A stretch of 64,000 nucleotides of DNA from Corynebacterium yonathiae. Its GTDB lineage: Bacteria; Actinomycetota; Actinomycetes; Mycobacteriales; Mycobacteriaceae. This document shows positions 24,259 to 34,314 of the stretch, in pieces (position 1 is the stretch's first letter; each line of letters begins with the position of its first letter). The translations under genes were made by a program, and so were the position numbers. The stretch covers positions 1 through 64,000 of the forward strand of contig NZ_JAKOPM010000005.1 of the NCBI RefSeq assembly GCF_022288805.1. Direction: 5' to 3'. The notes below the pieces were generated by a model. The model was not told where the DNA came from. It did no database searches and was given only the letters and a program-made list of their open reading frames with translations.

Positions 24259-25164
24259 ATATCCCAGCGAATCGTTGCTGCGCTTGTTGCTGCCGCCCTC
24301 GGATTATCCGTCCCAATCGCTCAGGCTGCTGAGCCGGAGTGGGAGTCCTCTGCGCTGGAGTCTCTTGGTATCAATGACCCGTCCTGTGTGCCTTCTGGAG
24401 ACATTGCAGAGCCCGTTGTGTTGCTGCATGGAACCTCGAATAATGCTTCCGTGTGGGGCAATCTAGTTCACCTTTTGTAGGACCAGGGGGCATGCGTGTG
24501 GGCCTTTGACTATGGTGCAGATGACGTCACCTTGCAGAATATGATTCCGAGCGTCAAGGCAATTGCTGACTTGGATGATTCTGCCGCGGAAATTGCAGAC
24601 CAGGTGGACTATGTACGCGAGGTCACTGGCGCGGAGAAAGTAAACTTAGTGGGCCACTCCCAGGGCGGCATGCACATCAAGACCTATACGCAGATGCACG
24701 ATGGGGCGAATCATGTGTTCCATGCGGTGGCGCTGGGTGGTAACTTCCACGGCACCACGCTGGGCGGGCAGAGTGAAGTTCTGGCCAAATTCATCGCTTT
24801 CGCGCCCCGCCTCGCCGCCTTCTTGGCTAGCACGGCCGGCACCCAACAGGTAGTGGGGTCGGAGTTTATGCAACGGCTGAACGCCTTGCCAGACACCGCG
24901 CCAGGCGTGCTCTACACCTCCATCTACTCGCCGGCGGATATGACGGTAACTCCGAATAGTTCCTCGCAGCTGGCGGCCGTTGACGGCGCCGATGTTGTGA
25001 ACCTCGCCCTAGGTGAGGTCTGCGGCGTGGCTCCTCGGCACGATAAGCTGCCGACCGATTGGGCGGCCTTGAGTCAGGTTATTTTTGGCTTGAAGCGCGC
25101 TCCGGGGGAGGAGCCAGAGCCGTCTACCTGCGTCTCTGAGGAGCCGTCGGTGGTCGGTTCTTAA
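24259..25164 (+). pseudogene. Secreted alpha/beta-hydrolase lipase, inactivated (lost start plus nonsense codon)
   Basis: Frame 1 encodes a typical secreted triacylglycerol lipase: signal peptide SQRIVAALVAAALGLSVPIA with AQA-AE cleavage, oxyanion motif VVLLHGTSNNASVW, nucleophile elbow NLVGHSQGGMH, then the C-terminal half to TAA at 25162. Two lesions are visible. The expected start is ATA (24259-24261), one base from ATG, behind an AGAAAGAAG ribosome site. An in-frame TAG at 24478-24480 interrupts HLL-stop-DQG. No frameshift was found; both halves share one frame. A GTG at 24496 could express only a fragment without signal peptide or oxyanion loop. Confidence 0.82.
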
Positions 25165-25468
25165 AACGGAACACCATACCGAAAATGTGAACTTTGACAC
25201 ACAAAATGATGAACTCCAGGTAAACCTGCAGGAATCTCATTGATGTAGTTTCATGGCTGTCCTTGGGTGTGGTCAACATGTTGGGCCTGGGGGTGTGTCA
25301 TCCTGGGAATACCATGCCTGTAACTACTACATATTGTGTTGGTTGCGGGTAATTCCCCCAAAGTATAGTGTCGTTGATGTTGCTCAGAGCGGCGCAGGAA
25401 GCGCCCGAATAGGCGGGAAACGCTCCCCGTTCTGACGAGTTTTCAATGCAGGAGCTTTAAGGATCTAT
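25165..25468 (+). promoter_or_regulatory. nrdHIE promoter region with two NrdR-like boxes
   Basis: Two 16-base sites resemble the NrdR consensus ACACWATATATWGTGT: CTACTACATATTGTGT at 25324-25339 (13 of 16) and CCCCAAAGTATAGTGT at 25356-25371 (12 of 16). Their starts are 32 bp apart, three helical turns, as is usual for paired NrdR boxes. They lie 98-145 bases before nrdH and would allow repression by dATP/ATP-bound NrdR. Confidence 0.7.
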
Positions 25469-25708
25469 ATGTCTATCACCGTTTACACCAAGCCAGCGTG
25501 CGTCCAGTGCAACGCCACCAAGAAGGCTCTCGATCGTGCCGGACTCGAGTATGACCTAGTTGATATCTCGACCGATGCAGAGGCTCGCGACTACGTTATG
25601 GCATTGGGTTATGTTCAGGCCCCAGTAGTTGAGGCCAACGGTGAGCACTGGTCTGGATTCCACCCAGACCGTATCAAGGGCTTGGCTTCCCTAGCGGCAT
25701 CCGCCTAA
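25469..25708 (+). CDS. nrdH: Glutaredoxin-like NrdH redoxin
   Basis: A 79-residue electron donor for the class Ib ribonucleotide reductase. Active-site CVQC lies in KPACVQCNATKKALD (residues 11-14), and the C-terminal WSGFHPDRIKGL is the NrdH-specific stretch that gives thioredoxin-reductase (rather than glutathione) dependence. It is the first gene of nrdHIE, with nrdI 23 bases downstream. Two NrdR-like boxes lie upstream. Confidence 0.96.
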   Translation: MSITVYTKPACVQCNATKKALDRAGLEYDLVDISTDAEARDYVMALGYVQAPVVEANGEHWSGFHPDRIKGLASLAASA

Positions 25709-25730
25709 GGGGTAGGGGAGGCCAGTAGCG

Positions 25731-26162
25731 ATGTTGGTCGTGTATTTTTCCTCCGCGACGGAAAATACGCACCGGTTCGTGCAGAAGCTGGGCTTTCCCA
25801 GCGCGCGCATTCCGCTGCGCCGCACGGAGGAGCCCCTCAAGGTCAACGAACCTTATGTCTTGGTGTGCCCCACTTATGGCGGGGGCGCATCCATTAGCCA
25901 CCAAAACTCCCGTCCCGTGCCCACCCAGGTAATTAAGTTCCTTAATGATGAGCACAACCGCAGTTTCATTCGCGCGGTAATCGCGGGCGGTAATAGCAAT
26001 TTCGGCGCCGACTTTGGCAAGGCTGGTGACGTCATCAGCGCCAAATGTAAAGTGCCCTATGTATATCGTTTCGAGTTGCTGGGAAACGATGACGATATAA
26101 AAATTTGTCGTGAAGGCTTATTGGCTAACGCCGCCGAGCTCGGGCTCGAGGCCGCGGCCTAG
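25731..26162 (+). CDS. nrdI: Flavodoxin-like NrdI protein
   Basis: A 143-residue flavodoxin-like protein with [21 protein letters not shown] at the N-terminus (FMN phosphate loop), [10 protein letters not shown] near 43-52, and [15 protein letters not shown] near 86-100. NrdI supplies oxidant to assemble the dimanganese-tyrosyl radical cofactor of NrdF. It lies between nrdH and nrdE in the standard order. Confidence 0.96.
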   Translation: MLVVYFSSATENTHRFVQKLGFPSARIPLRRTEEPLKVNEPYVLVCPTYGGGASISHQNSRPVPTQVIKFLNDEHNRSFIRAVIAGGNSNFGADFGKAGDVISAKCKVPYVYRFELLGNDDDIKICREGLLANAAELGLEAAA

Positions 26163-26207
26163 CGCCCACTACGACTTAAATAAAGATCCTAATTTTTAAG
26201 AAAGGCC

Positions 26208-28379
26208 TTGTCAGCTGTGAGTACGCAATTGGGGAAGACCGTCGCCGAGCCAGTTAAGCCTGAAGAGCAGTTGGACTACCACGCTCTGAATGCGATGCTG
26301 AATCTCTACGATGCAAACGGCAAGATTCAGTTCGATAAAGATCGCGAGGCCGCTAACCAATTCTTCCTGCAGCACGTTAATCAAAACACGGTCTACTTCC
26401 ATGATCTGGAAGAAAAGATCGATTACCTGATTAATAATAAGTACTATGATCCGCAGGTCATCGAGCAGTATGACTTCGCTTTCATCAAGGAGCTTTTCAA
26501 GCGCGCATATTCCTATAAGTTCCGCTTCAAATCTTTTCTGGGTGCGTATAAGTACTACACCAGCTACACACTGAAGACCTTTGATGGCCGCCGCTACCTC
26601 GAGCGCTTTGAGGATCGCGTCTCCATGACCGCCCTATTCTTGGCAGATGGTGATACTGGCCTAGCAGAGCGCCTCGTGGACGAGATTATGACCGGCCGTT
26701 TCCAACCGGCCACCCCCACTTTCCTCAACGCTGGCAAGGCCCAGCGTGGCGAGCTCGTGTCCTGCTTCCTGCTGCGCATCGAGGACAATATGGAGTCCAT
26801 TGGACGCTCCATCAACTCCGCGCTGCAGCTTTCCAAGCGCGGCGGCGGCGTGGCGCTGCTGCTATCTAATATTCGTGAATCCGGCGCGCCCATTAAGCAC
26901 ATTGAGAACCAGTCTTCCGGTGTGATCCCAGTGATGAAACTGCTGGAGGATTCCTTCTCTTATGCCAACCAGCTTGGTGCCCGCCAGGGTGCTGGTGCGG
27001 TCTATCTCAATGCGCACCACCCAGACATCATGGACTTCTTGGATACCAAGCGTGAGAACGCGGACGAGAAGATCCGCATTAAGACCCTCTCGCTGGGCAT
27101 CGTCGTGCCGGATATCACCTTCGAGCTGGCCAAGCGCAATGACGATATGTACCTCTTCTCGCCGTATGACGTTGAGCGCGTCTACGGCAAGGCCTTCGGT
27201 GATATCTCCGTTACCGAGCACTATGAGGAGATGGTGGAAGACCCACGCATCCGTAAAAAGAAGATTAACGCCCGTCACTTCTTCCAGACCGTGGCAGAGC
27301 TGCAGTTCGAGTCCGGTTACCCGTACATCATGTTCGAGGACACCGTGAACCGCGCCAACCCGGTAAAGACCTCGTGGATCAATATGTCCAACCTGTGCTC
27401 CGAGATCCTGCAGGTTAACTCCGCATCCGAGTTCAATGCAGACTTGACCTATGAAGAGCTGGGTAGCGATATCTCTTGTAACCTGGGCTCGCTGAATATC
27501 GCGATGACCATGGACTCGCCGGACTTTGCCACTACGGTGGAGACTGCCATCCGCGGCCTGACCGCTGTGGCGGATAAGACGTCCATCGATTCCGTGCCGT
27601 CTGTGCGCCGCGGAAACGATGAGTCTCATGCCATCGGCTTGGGTCAGATGAACCTGCACGGCTACTTGGGCCGCGAGCACATCGAGTATGGCTCGGAAGA
27701 AGGCTTGGATTTCACTAATGCCTACTTCGCGGCCGTGCTATATGCGGCATTGCGTGCTTCTAATAAGATTGCCCGCGAGCGCGGGGAGTACTTTAAGGAG
27801 TTCCCGCAGTCCGAGTATGCCTCCGGCGAATTCTTCGACCGCTATGATCCGGAAGAGTTCAAGCCGAAGACAAAGAAGGTCCAAGAGCTTTTCGCGTCCT
27901 CTTCGATCCATACCCCGTCCGCTCAGGACTGGGAGGAGTTGAAGCAGGATGTGGCCAAGCATGGGCTGTATAACCGCAACCTGCAGGCAGTGCCACCGAC
28001 GGGCTCGATTTCTTATATCAATAACTCCACCTCATCCATCCACCCGATTGCCTCCAAGATTGAGATCCGCAAGGAAGGCAAGATTGGTCGCGTCTACTAC
28101 CCGGCGCCGCATATGGATAATGACAACTTGGAGTACTTCAAGGACTCTTATGAGATCGGCTTCGAGAAGATCGTCGATACCTATGCCGTAGCCACCAAGT
28201 ATGTGGACCAAGGTCTATCGCTTACGCTTTTCTTCAAGGACACCGCAACCACCCGCGATGTCAACCGTGCGCAGATTTATGCGTGGCGCAAGGGCATTAA
28301 GACCCTGTATTACATCCGCCTGCGCCAGATGGCGCTGGAGGGTACCGAGATCGAGGGCTGCGTATCCTGCATGCTTTAG
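26208..28379 (+). CDS. nrdE: Class Ib ribonucleotide reductase, alpha subunit
   Basis: A 723-residue catalytic subunit that reduces NDPs to dNDPs. Visible elements: the redox cysteine in [18 protein letters not shown] near 182, active-site [13 protein letters not shown] near 393-405 with the radical Cys, [11 protein letters not shown] near 423-433, [17 protein letters not shown] near 598-614, and the C-terminal redox pair in EGCVSCML. No N-terminal ATP-cone is present, as in NrdE. The start is unsettled: TTG at 26208 is only three bases from AGAAAGG, while GTG at 26217 is twelve away. A strong bidirectional hairpin follows. Confidence 0.95.
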   Translation: MSAVSTQLGKTVAEPVKPEEQLDYHALNAMLNLYDANGKIQFDKDREAANQFFLQHVNQNTVYFHDLEEKIDYLINNKYYDPQVIEQYDFAFIKELFKRAYSYKFRFKSFLGAYKYYTSYTLKTFDGRRYLERFEDRVSMTALFLADGDTGLAERLVDEIMTGRFQPATPTFLNAGKAQRGELVSCFLLRIEDNMESIGRSINSALQLSKRGGGVALLLSNIRESGAPIKHIENQSSGVIPVMKLLEDSFSYANQLGARQGAGAVYLNAHHPDIMDFLDTKRENADEKIRIKTLSLGIVVPDITFELAKRNDDMYLFSPYDVERVYGKAFGDISVTEHYEEMVEDPRIRKKKINARHFFQTVAELQFESGYPYIMFEDTVNRANPVKTSWINMSNLCSEILQVNSASEFNADLTYEELGSDISCNLGSLNIAMTMDSPDFATTVETAIRGLTAVADKTSIDSVPSVRRGNDESHAIGLGQMNLHGYLGREHIEYGSEEGLDFTNAYFAAVLYAALRASNKIARERGEYFKEFPQSEYASGEFFDRYDPEEFKPKTKKVQELFASSSIHTPSAQDWEELKQDVAKHGLYNRNLQAVPPTGSISYINNSTSSIHPIASKIEIRKEGKIGRVYYPAPHMDNDNLEYFKDSYEIGFEKIVDTYAVATKYVDQGLSLTLFFKDTATTRDVNRAQIYAWRKGIKTLYYIRLRQMALEGTEIEGCVSCML

Positions 28380-28392
28380 ACCGCAGCTAGGG

Positions 28393-28433
28393 CGCCTCGA
28401 TGCACGTCGTGGGGAAGGACGTGCATCGAGGCG
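28393..28433. terminator. Bidirectional terminator between nrdE and GntR gene
   Basis: CGCCTCGATGCACGTC (28393-28408) pairs perfectly over 16 bp with 28418-28433, loop of 9. It separates convergent nrdE and the GntR-family gene. Confidence 0.85.
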
Positions 28434-28434
28434 T

Positions 28435-29130
28435 TTAGCCGTTTTCTGCGCGGGTGCGGTCGAGGATGGTGCGGGAGGTGCTTTCGGCGGCGTCGGCAAG
28501 CCCGGCATCAATGGCCCGGGCCAGCTCCATGTGCAGTTGTGTAGTCCCGCCTATGGGATCGCGCTTGCGGGAGCCAAAGACGGACTTGCCCTTGAGCATG
28601 GCCACCAGTGAGGGGGCGAGCGCGGCCAGCATCTCATTGCCGGAAGCCTGCAGGATCAGGGTGTGGAAACGCAAATCGGTTTCCAGTTCCTCGCCCACGC
28701 GCGGGGAAGGAGTGGACTCTAGCTCGGCTAAACGCGCGGCGAGGCGAAGGAGCTCCGCCCGCTGCCCGGCGCTGGCGTTGCCGGCTGCGAGTCGGGCCGC
28801 CACCGGCTCGATTCCTAGCCGCAACTCGTTGAGGCGTGCCACTTGCTGCCCGCGGGTTTTGTCGTTGTTTAACCGCCAGCCGATGATCGCCGGGTCATAT
28901 ACCGCCCAGTTGTCCATCGGCAGTACCGTGATTCCCACGCGACGCCCGGAGCTGACCATGCCGAGGTGCTCCAGGGCGCGCATGGCTTCGCGGGCCACGG
29001 TGCGGGAGATGCCAAAGCGCTTTTCGACGTCCCCCAGACGGAACCGCTCGCCCTCGGCGATGTCTCCGCTTACGATCTCGGCGCCGAGCCTATCCACCAC
29101 GGAACCCAGCAGGGGAGGGGTGGCACTCAT
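28435..29130 (-). CDS. GntR/FadR-family transcriptional regulator
   Basis: A 231-residue regulator: N-terminal winged helix (about 5-70; GDIAEGERFRLGDVEKRFGISRTVAREAMRALEHLGMV) and a C-terminal helical FCD effector domain (about 90-225) with the Asp/His-type pattern (RFHTLILQASGN, ARAIDAGLADAAE). Start chosen at the ATG at 29130 with AAAGGA seven bases upstream; the longest frame would add seven residues. It lies opposite in strand between nrdE and nrdF. FCD regulators usually respond to small carboxylates or sugar acids, so nothing links it functionally to ribonucleotide reduction. Confidence 0.88.
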   Translation of the reverse strand: MSATPPLLGSVVDRLGAEIVSGDIAEGERFRLGDVEKRFGISRTVAREAMRALEHLGMVSSGRRVGITVLPMDNWAVYDPAIIGWRLNNDKTRGQQVARLNELRLGIEPVAARLAAGNASAGQRAELLRLAARLAELESTPSPRVGEELETDLRFHTLILQASGNEMLAALAPSLVAMLKGKSVFGSRKRDPIGGTTQLHMELARAIDAGLADAAESTSRTILDRTRAENG

Positions 29131-29266
29131 GCGGAAATCCTTTCTTTGCATGCTCCGAAGTAACTGGGATCAGTATAGGTAAGTGGTATCCAGCACAATG
29201 GCTTAGAGGGCGGGTGAATTGGGTATGCTGGAGACCTGAATTTGTCCGTTTTTAGTATTGGAGTGA

Positions 29267-30262
<996 letters not shown>

Positions 30263-30292
30263 GCATTCTCGCTGATCAGCGTGGTCTAGCGG

Positions 30293-30348
30293 CACACCTT
30301 CTGCTCTAACTCAACCGAAAGGTTGATAACGAGCGGGGGTGTGTTTTT
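30293..30348 (+). terminator. Terminator after nrdF
   Basis: Outer CACACC/GGTGTG and inner CAACC/GGTTG pairing, followed by TTTTT. Confidence 0.6.
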
Positions 30349-30378
30349 ACGTTTTGGGGGCGCACAATTCCACATCTC

Positions 30379-30394
30379 TGTGACATATAGCACG
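30379..30394. promoter_or_regulatory. Candidate GlxR (CRP-type) binding site upstream of ctaD
   Basis: TGTGACATATAGCACG resembles TGTGANNTANNTCACA, with both half-sites present and two mismatches in the right half. Corynebacterial respiratory genes are commonly GlxR targets. It sits about 210 bases upstream of the start codon. Confidence 0.5.
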
Positions 30395-30604
30395 GTGGAG
30401 CTTGCCTAAAAACCAATGTCGATATTGGCGGCCGCGCCACGTGCAGGGGCTATGTGACAGATGTGGTTAGTGCTAGGGCGTAGCTTTAAGGTCATGTATT
30501 GGGGGAAGCTGGAAAGAACAGGGGAAAATGGCCTAATATAAGGCGAGTAAACCTAGGTGTAGGTGGGCTCATCCCACAGACACTTTGTTATTCAGGAGGA
30601 TTTT

Positions 30605-32299
30605 ATGACCGCTGTGGCGCCACGGGTCGACGATTACGTCGCCCCCACACGTCCAGAGCCAACCGGTAACGCGAAGACCGGTTCAAAGGCTTGGGTATTT
30701 CTAACCACCACTGACCACAAGCAGCTGGGCATCATGTACTTGATCATGTCCTTCAGCTTCTTCTTCCTCGGTGGCTTTATGGCACTGTTGATCCGCGCGG
30801 AGCTATTCACCCCGGGTCTCCAGTTCTTGTCCAATGAGCAGTTCAACCAGCTGTTCACCATGCACGGCACGGTGATGTTGCTGCTCTTTGCAACCCCAGT
30901 TGTGTGGGGCTTTGGTAACTACATCCTGCCGCTGCAAATTGGTGCGCCGGACGTGGCTTTCCCACGTTTGAACGCCTTCGGCTTCTGGGTCACCCTGCTG
31001 GGCGGCACCGTGATGCTGCTGGGCTTCGTTACCCCGGGTGGTGCAGCTGACTTCGGCTGGACCATGTACATGCCGCTGGCTGATGGCGTCCACACCCCGG
31101 GCATCGGCGCGGATATGTGGATCGTCGGCGTGGGTGCTACCGGTGTCGGTACCATCGCCTCCGCCATTAACATGATCACTACCATTCTCACCCTGCGTGC
31201 ACCGGGTATGACCATGTTCCGCCTGCCGGTATTCAGCTGGGCAGTATTTACCGCATCCGCCATCGTGCTGATGATCTTCCCGCTGCTGACCGCTGCCGCA
31301 CTGGGCGTCCTGTATGACCGTAAGCTGGGCGGCCACATCTACGATTCCGCTAATGGTGGCGGCATCCTGTGGCAGCACCTGTTCTGGTTCTTCGGCCACC
31401 CTGAGGTTTATGTCCTCGCGCTGCCGTTCTTCGGCGTTGTTTCTGAGGTCGTTCCGGTCTTCTCCCGCAAGCCGGTCTTCGGCTACATCGGCTTGGTCTT
31501 CGCACTGCTGGCCATCGGCTCCCTGTCCATGGCTGTTTGGGCACACCACATGTTCGTCACCGGCGCTATCCTGCTGCCGTTCTTCTCCTTCATGACGTTC
31601 CTGATTGCGGTGCCTACCGGCGTTAAGTTCTTCAACTGGGTCGGCACCATGTGGAAGGGCCACATCACCTGGGATACCCCGATGATCTTCGCTATGGGCT
31701 TCATGGCAACCTTCCTCTTCGGCGGCATGACCGGCGTCATGCTGGCTTCCCCGGCACTGGACTTCCACTTGGCTGAGTCCTACTTCTTGATTGCTCACTT
31801 CCACTACACCCTGTTCGGTACGGTTGTGTTCTCCGCTTTCGCGGGTCTGTACTTCTGGTTCCCGAAGATGACCGGCCGCATGCTGGATGAGCGCCTGGGC
31901 AAGATTCACTTCTGGCTGACCTTCATCGGCTTCCACGGTACCTTCCTGGTTCAGCACTGGGTCGGCAACATGGGCATGCCGCGTCGTTACGCTGATTACC
32001 TGGAGTCCGATGGCTTCACGGTCTTCAACCAGATTTCCACCATCTTCTCCTTCGTTCTCGGCGCTTCTGTTATCCCGCTGGTGTGGAACGTATTCAAGTC
32101 CTGGCGCTATGGCGAGATTGTCACCGTGGATGACCCATGGGGCTACGGCAACTCCCTCGAGTGGGCAACCTCCTGCCCGCCGCCACGCCACAACTTTGTG
32201 TCCCTGCCGCGTATCCGCTCTGAGCGCCCGGCCTTTGAGTTGCACTACCCGCACATGGTTCAGCGCATGCGCGAAGAAGCACACGTGGGTAGCCACTAA
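30605..32299 (+). CDS. ctaD: Cytochrome c oxidase (aa3) subunit I
   Basis: A 564-residue, 12-helix haem-copper oxidase subunit. Haem a ligand His lies in [15 protein letters not shown] near 86; the K-channel/CuB stretch [22 protein letters not shown] has the His-Tyr pair near 260-265; CuB His-His is in WAHHMFVTG near 310; and [11 protein letters not shown] (about 393-403) has the two axial histidines. It starts at ATG 30605, where AGGAGG is close upstream; an in-frame upstream ATG at 30563 adds 14 residues with no support. It stands alone, as in corynebacteria where ctaC and ctaE are elsewhere. Confidence 0.96.
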   Translation: MTAVAPRVDDYVAPTRPEPTGNAKTGSKAWVFLTTTDHKQLGIMYLIMSFSFFFLGGFMALLIRAELFTPGLQFLSNEQFNQLFTMHGTVMLLLFATPVVWGFGNYILPLQIGAPDVAFPRLNAFGFWVTLLGGTVMLLGFVTPGGAADFGWTMYMPLADGVHTPGIGADMWIVGVGATGVGTIASAINMITTILTLRAPGMTMFRLPVFSWAVFTASAIVLMIFPLLTAAALGVLYDRKLGGHIYDSANGGGILWQHLFWFFGHPEVYVLALPFFGVVSEVVPVFSRKPVFGYIGLVFALLAIGSLSMAVWAHHMFVTGAILLPFFSFMTFLIAVPTGVKFFNWVGTMWKGHITWDTPMIFAMGFMATFLFGGMTGVMLASPALDFHLAESYFLIAHFHYTLFGTVVFSAFAGLYFWFPKMTGRMLDERLGKIHFWLTFIGFHGTFLVQHWVGNMGMPRRYADYLESDGFTVFNQISTIFSFVLGASVIPLVWNVFKSWRYGEIVTVDDPWGYGNSLEWATSCPPPRHNFVSLPRIRSERPAFELHYPHMVQRMREEAHVGSH

Positions 32300-32329
32300 A
32301 GCGATATAACTCGCACCAACTCCTGACTT

Positions 32330-32371
32330 AAGCCGCCTCCCAGCCCTAAATGGGCCACGGGAGGCGGCTTT
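32330..32371 (+). terminator. Strong terminator after ctaD
   Basis: AAGCCGCCTCCC (32330-32341) pairs with GGGAGGCGGCTT (32359-32370). Confidence 0.85.
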
Positions 32372-32408
32372 GGCGTTTCTTCTGTGCCCCACATGCGATA
32401 ATGGACGG

Positions 32409-33590
32409 GTGAGTACCCAAGCTGATATCCATGCCGTCATCACCACCAGTGGCCCGGACAAGCCCGGGGTGTCGGCGGCCTTCTTCCGCGTGTTGGCGTC
32501 ACATAACGCCACGCTTGTCGACGTCGAGCAGGCCATCTTTTCTGGCCGTATCACTCTTGCTGCCCATACCCGCATTCCTAGTGCGCGCGCCGAACAGATC
32601 GCGCAGGGACTGCGCAATACGTTGAGCATTTATGGGCAGCAGGTATCCGTAGATCTGCGGGAGGAAGAATCCTCCGCCCGAGCTCGATCGACCCATGTGA
32701 TGGTCCTCATGGGTACGCAGGTTACCGCCCATCACATGGAGGAAGTCGCACGCGTATTGGCCAACTTCGATGCCAATATCGATCGCATCCGCGGGCTTTC
32801 GACCTCTCCGTTGACCGGGTTGGAGCTATTCCTGTCGCTCGATGGTTCCGCTGCGCCCGTGCGCCAGGCGCTGGCGGAATTGGCACAGCAGATCGGTATC
32901 GACATCGCTATTGAGCCTGCGGGTCTGGGCCGGCGCTCCAAGCGCCTGGTATGTTTCGACTGCGATAGCACCCTGATCCAAGGTGAGGTCATAGAGATGC
33001 TGGCCGCTCATGCCGGAAAGGAAGAAGAGGTGGCAGCCGTGACTGCGCGGGCAATGCGTGGGGAACTGGACTTTGAGGCTTCCCTGCGTGAGCGCGTCGC
33101 CGTGCTAGCCGGGCTGGATGCCTCCGTCATTGATGAGGTGGCACGCGAGATTCAGCTGACCCCGGGCGCCCGAGAGACCATTGCGACGCTCAACCGCATT
33201 GGCTACCGCACCGCTGTGGTCTCCGGCGGCTTCATTGAGGTTCTAGAGGGCCTGGCTGCGGAGATGGAATTGGACTACGTCCGCGCAAATACGTTGGAAA
33301 TCGTAGATGGAAAGCTTAGCGGCCGGGTAATAGGCAGGGTGGTTGACCGCAAGGCCAAGGAGGATTTCTTGCGGGAATTCGCTGCAGATTCCGGCGTCGG
33401 CATGCGGCAGACAGTCGCCGTGGGCGATGGTGCCAATGACATCGATATGATCACCGCCGCGGGGCTGGGTATTGCTTTCAATGCTAAGCCAGCGCTGCAA
33501 GAAGTAGCGGATACCTCTGTGAACCATCGGCGGTTGGACGAGGTATTACAGATTTTGGGAATCCCGGCCGAGGAGGTTGTTCGTGGATAA
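32409..33590 (+). CDS. serB: Phosphoserine phosphatase with N-terminal ACT region
   Basis: A 393-residue enzyme for the last step of serine synthesis. Residues about 8-85 form an ACT-type domain (HAVITTSGPDKPGVSAAFFR), about 95-170 a second ACT-like unit (VMVLMGTQVTAHHMEEVARVL), and about 178-390 the HAD phosphatase: nucleophile Asp184 and Asp186 in CFDCDSTL, Ser in AVVSGGF near 275, and Lys and GDGANDIDM near 338-346. GTG at 32409 is used; the longer frame starts inside the upstream terminator. Its stop overlaps the next gene. ACT domains suggest serine feedback. Confidence 0.93.
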   Translation: MSTQADIHAVITTSGPDKPGVSAAFFRVLASHNATLVDVEQAIFSGRITLAAHTRIPSARAEQIAQGLRNTLSIYGQQVSVDLREEESSARARSTHVMVLMGTQVTAHHMEEVARVLANFDANIDRIRGLSTSPLTGLELFLSLDGSAAPVRQALAELAQQIGIDIAIEPAGLGRRSKRLVCFDCDSTLIQGEVIEMLAAHAGKEEEVAAVTARAMRGELDFEASLRERVAVLAGLDASVIDEVAREIQLTPGARETIATLNRIGYRTAVVSGGFIEVLEGLAAEMELDYVRANTLEIVDGKLSGRVIGRVVDRKAKEDFLREFAADSGVGMRQTVAVGDGANDIDMITAAGLGIAFNAKPALQEVADTSVNHRRLDEVLQILGIPAEEVVRG

Positions 33591-34314
33591 GTTTGAGACC
33601 GCCCACCAACGCTTGGTAGCAGCGTGCGATTCGCGCTCCTGGCGCGATGACCCAGAAAACCCGGACGAGCCCGCCACCGTCCAAGCCATGCAGATTGCTC
33701 TGAACCTGCCAAAGCAAGAGCCACCGGCACGCACGGAGGTGCTGGAGGCGGCCGCACGCGCCGTCGTGGCGGTGTGCTTAGACGAACGCGCAGGCGAGGA
33801 CGGGGCATTCGCTCAGGCATTGGGCCAGTGGTATGGTCATCGCATCCGCAAGATTGCCCGCCGCGCACGTAATAAAGCTTGGCGCGAGGTGCAAAACCTG
33901 CCCGGTGTGACCGTGGCGGACCGCGCCCGCGCCTTTGCGCCCTCCGCCGTAGGGGAGGTGGATCCGCTCATTGCCAAGCTGCAGATCGGCCACACCGACC
34001 TTGCCTATGACGAGCCCGGAGCCCCGCTTGGCGATGCCCCAGTTATCTACGTCGACCGCAGCCTCGGCATGTCTGCGGGCAAGGCCGCGGCACAGGTAGG
34101 CCACGGGTCGATGATGCTTGCCGCAGCAATGTCGGTGGATGAAGCGCGCGACTGGGCGGAAACCGGTTTTGAGCTTTCTGTCCGCGAGGTGTCCGGGATA
34201 GATTTTCGCACCGCCTGCGCACAGGACGGTGCGGTGGTCATCGTGGACGCTGGATTTACGGAAATTGCGCCCGACTCGGCTACCGTGTGCGCCCTGCGGC
34301 GACCAATCGCTTAA
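33583..34314 (+). CDS. PTH2-domain protein (peptidyl-tRNA hydrolase 2-like) with N-terminal extension
   Basis: A 243-residue protein. The C-terminal part (about 148-243) has the PTH2 fold signature VIYVDRSLGMSAGKAAAQVGHGS, followed by ELSVREVSGIDFRTAC and VVIVDAGFTEIAPDSATVCAL. PTH2 enzymes release tRNA from peptidyl-tRNA in archaea and eukaryotes, while bacteria normally rely on Pth1. The N-terminal 145 residues are helical with no family I recognise. GTG at 33583 overlaps the serB stop by 8 bp; a TTG at 33577 is also possible. The 3' end overlaps the convergent helicase gene by 35 bp. Confidence 0.75.
   Translation: MDKFETAHQRLVAACDSRSWRDDPENPDEPATVQAMQIALNLPKQEPPARTEVLEAAARAVVAVCLDERAGEDGAFAQALGQWYGHRIRKIARRARNKAWREVQNLPGVTVADRARAFAPSAVGEVDPLIAKLQIGHTDLAYDEPGAPLGDAPVIYVDRSLGMSAGKAAAQVGHGSMMLAAAMSVDEARDWAETGFELSVREVSGIDFRTACAQDGAVVIVDAGFTEIAPDSATVCALRRPIA

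Larger units (their letters stand above)
30263..30604 (+). promoter_or_regulatory. nrdF terminator and ctaD regulatory region
   Basis: A hairpin with CACACC (30293-30298) pairing to GGTGTG (30338-30343), an inner CAACC-GAAA-GGTTG, and a T-run ends nrdF. Next, TGTGACATATAGCACG at 30379-30394 matches the CRP/GlxR-type consensus TGTGA-N6-TCACA at 8 of 10 key positions. Farther on, an AGGAGG-type ribosome site (30595-30600) serves ctaD. Confidence 0.55.

Noticed and set aside
24275..24466. 63-codon frame at the start of the lipase region
   Set aside because: It is a +1 shadow of the lipase signal-peptide frame; the real lipase frame is one register away and carries the recognisable motifs.
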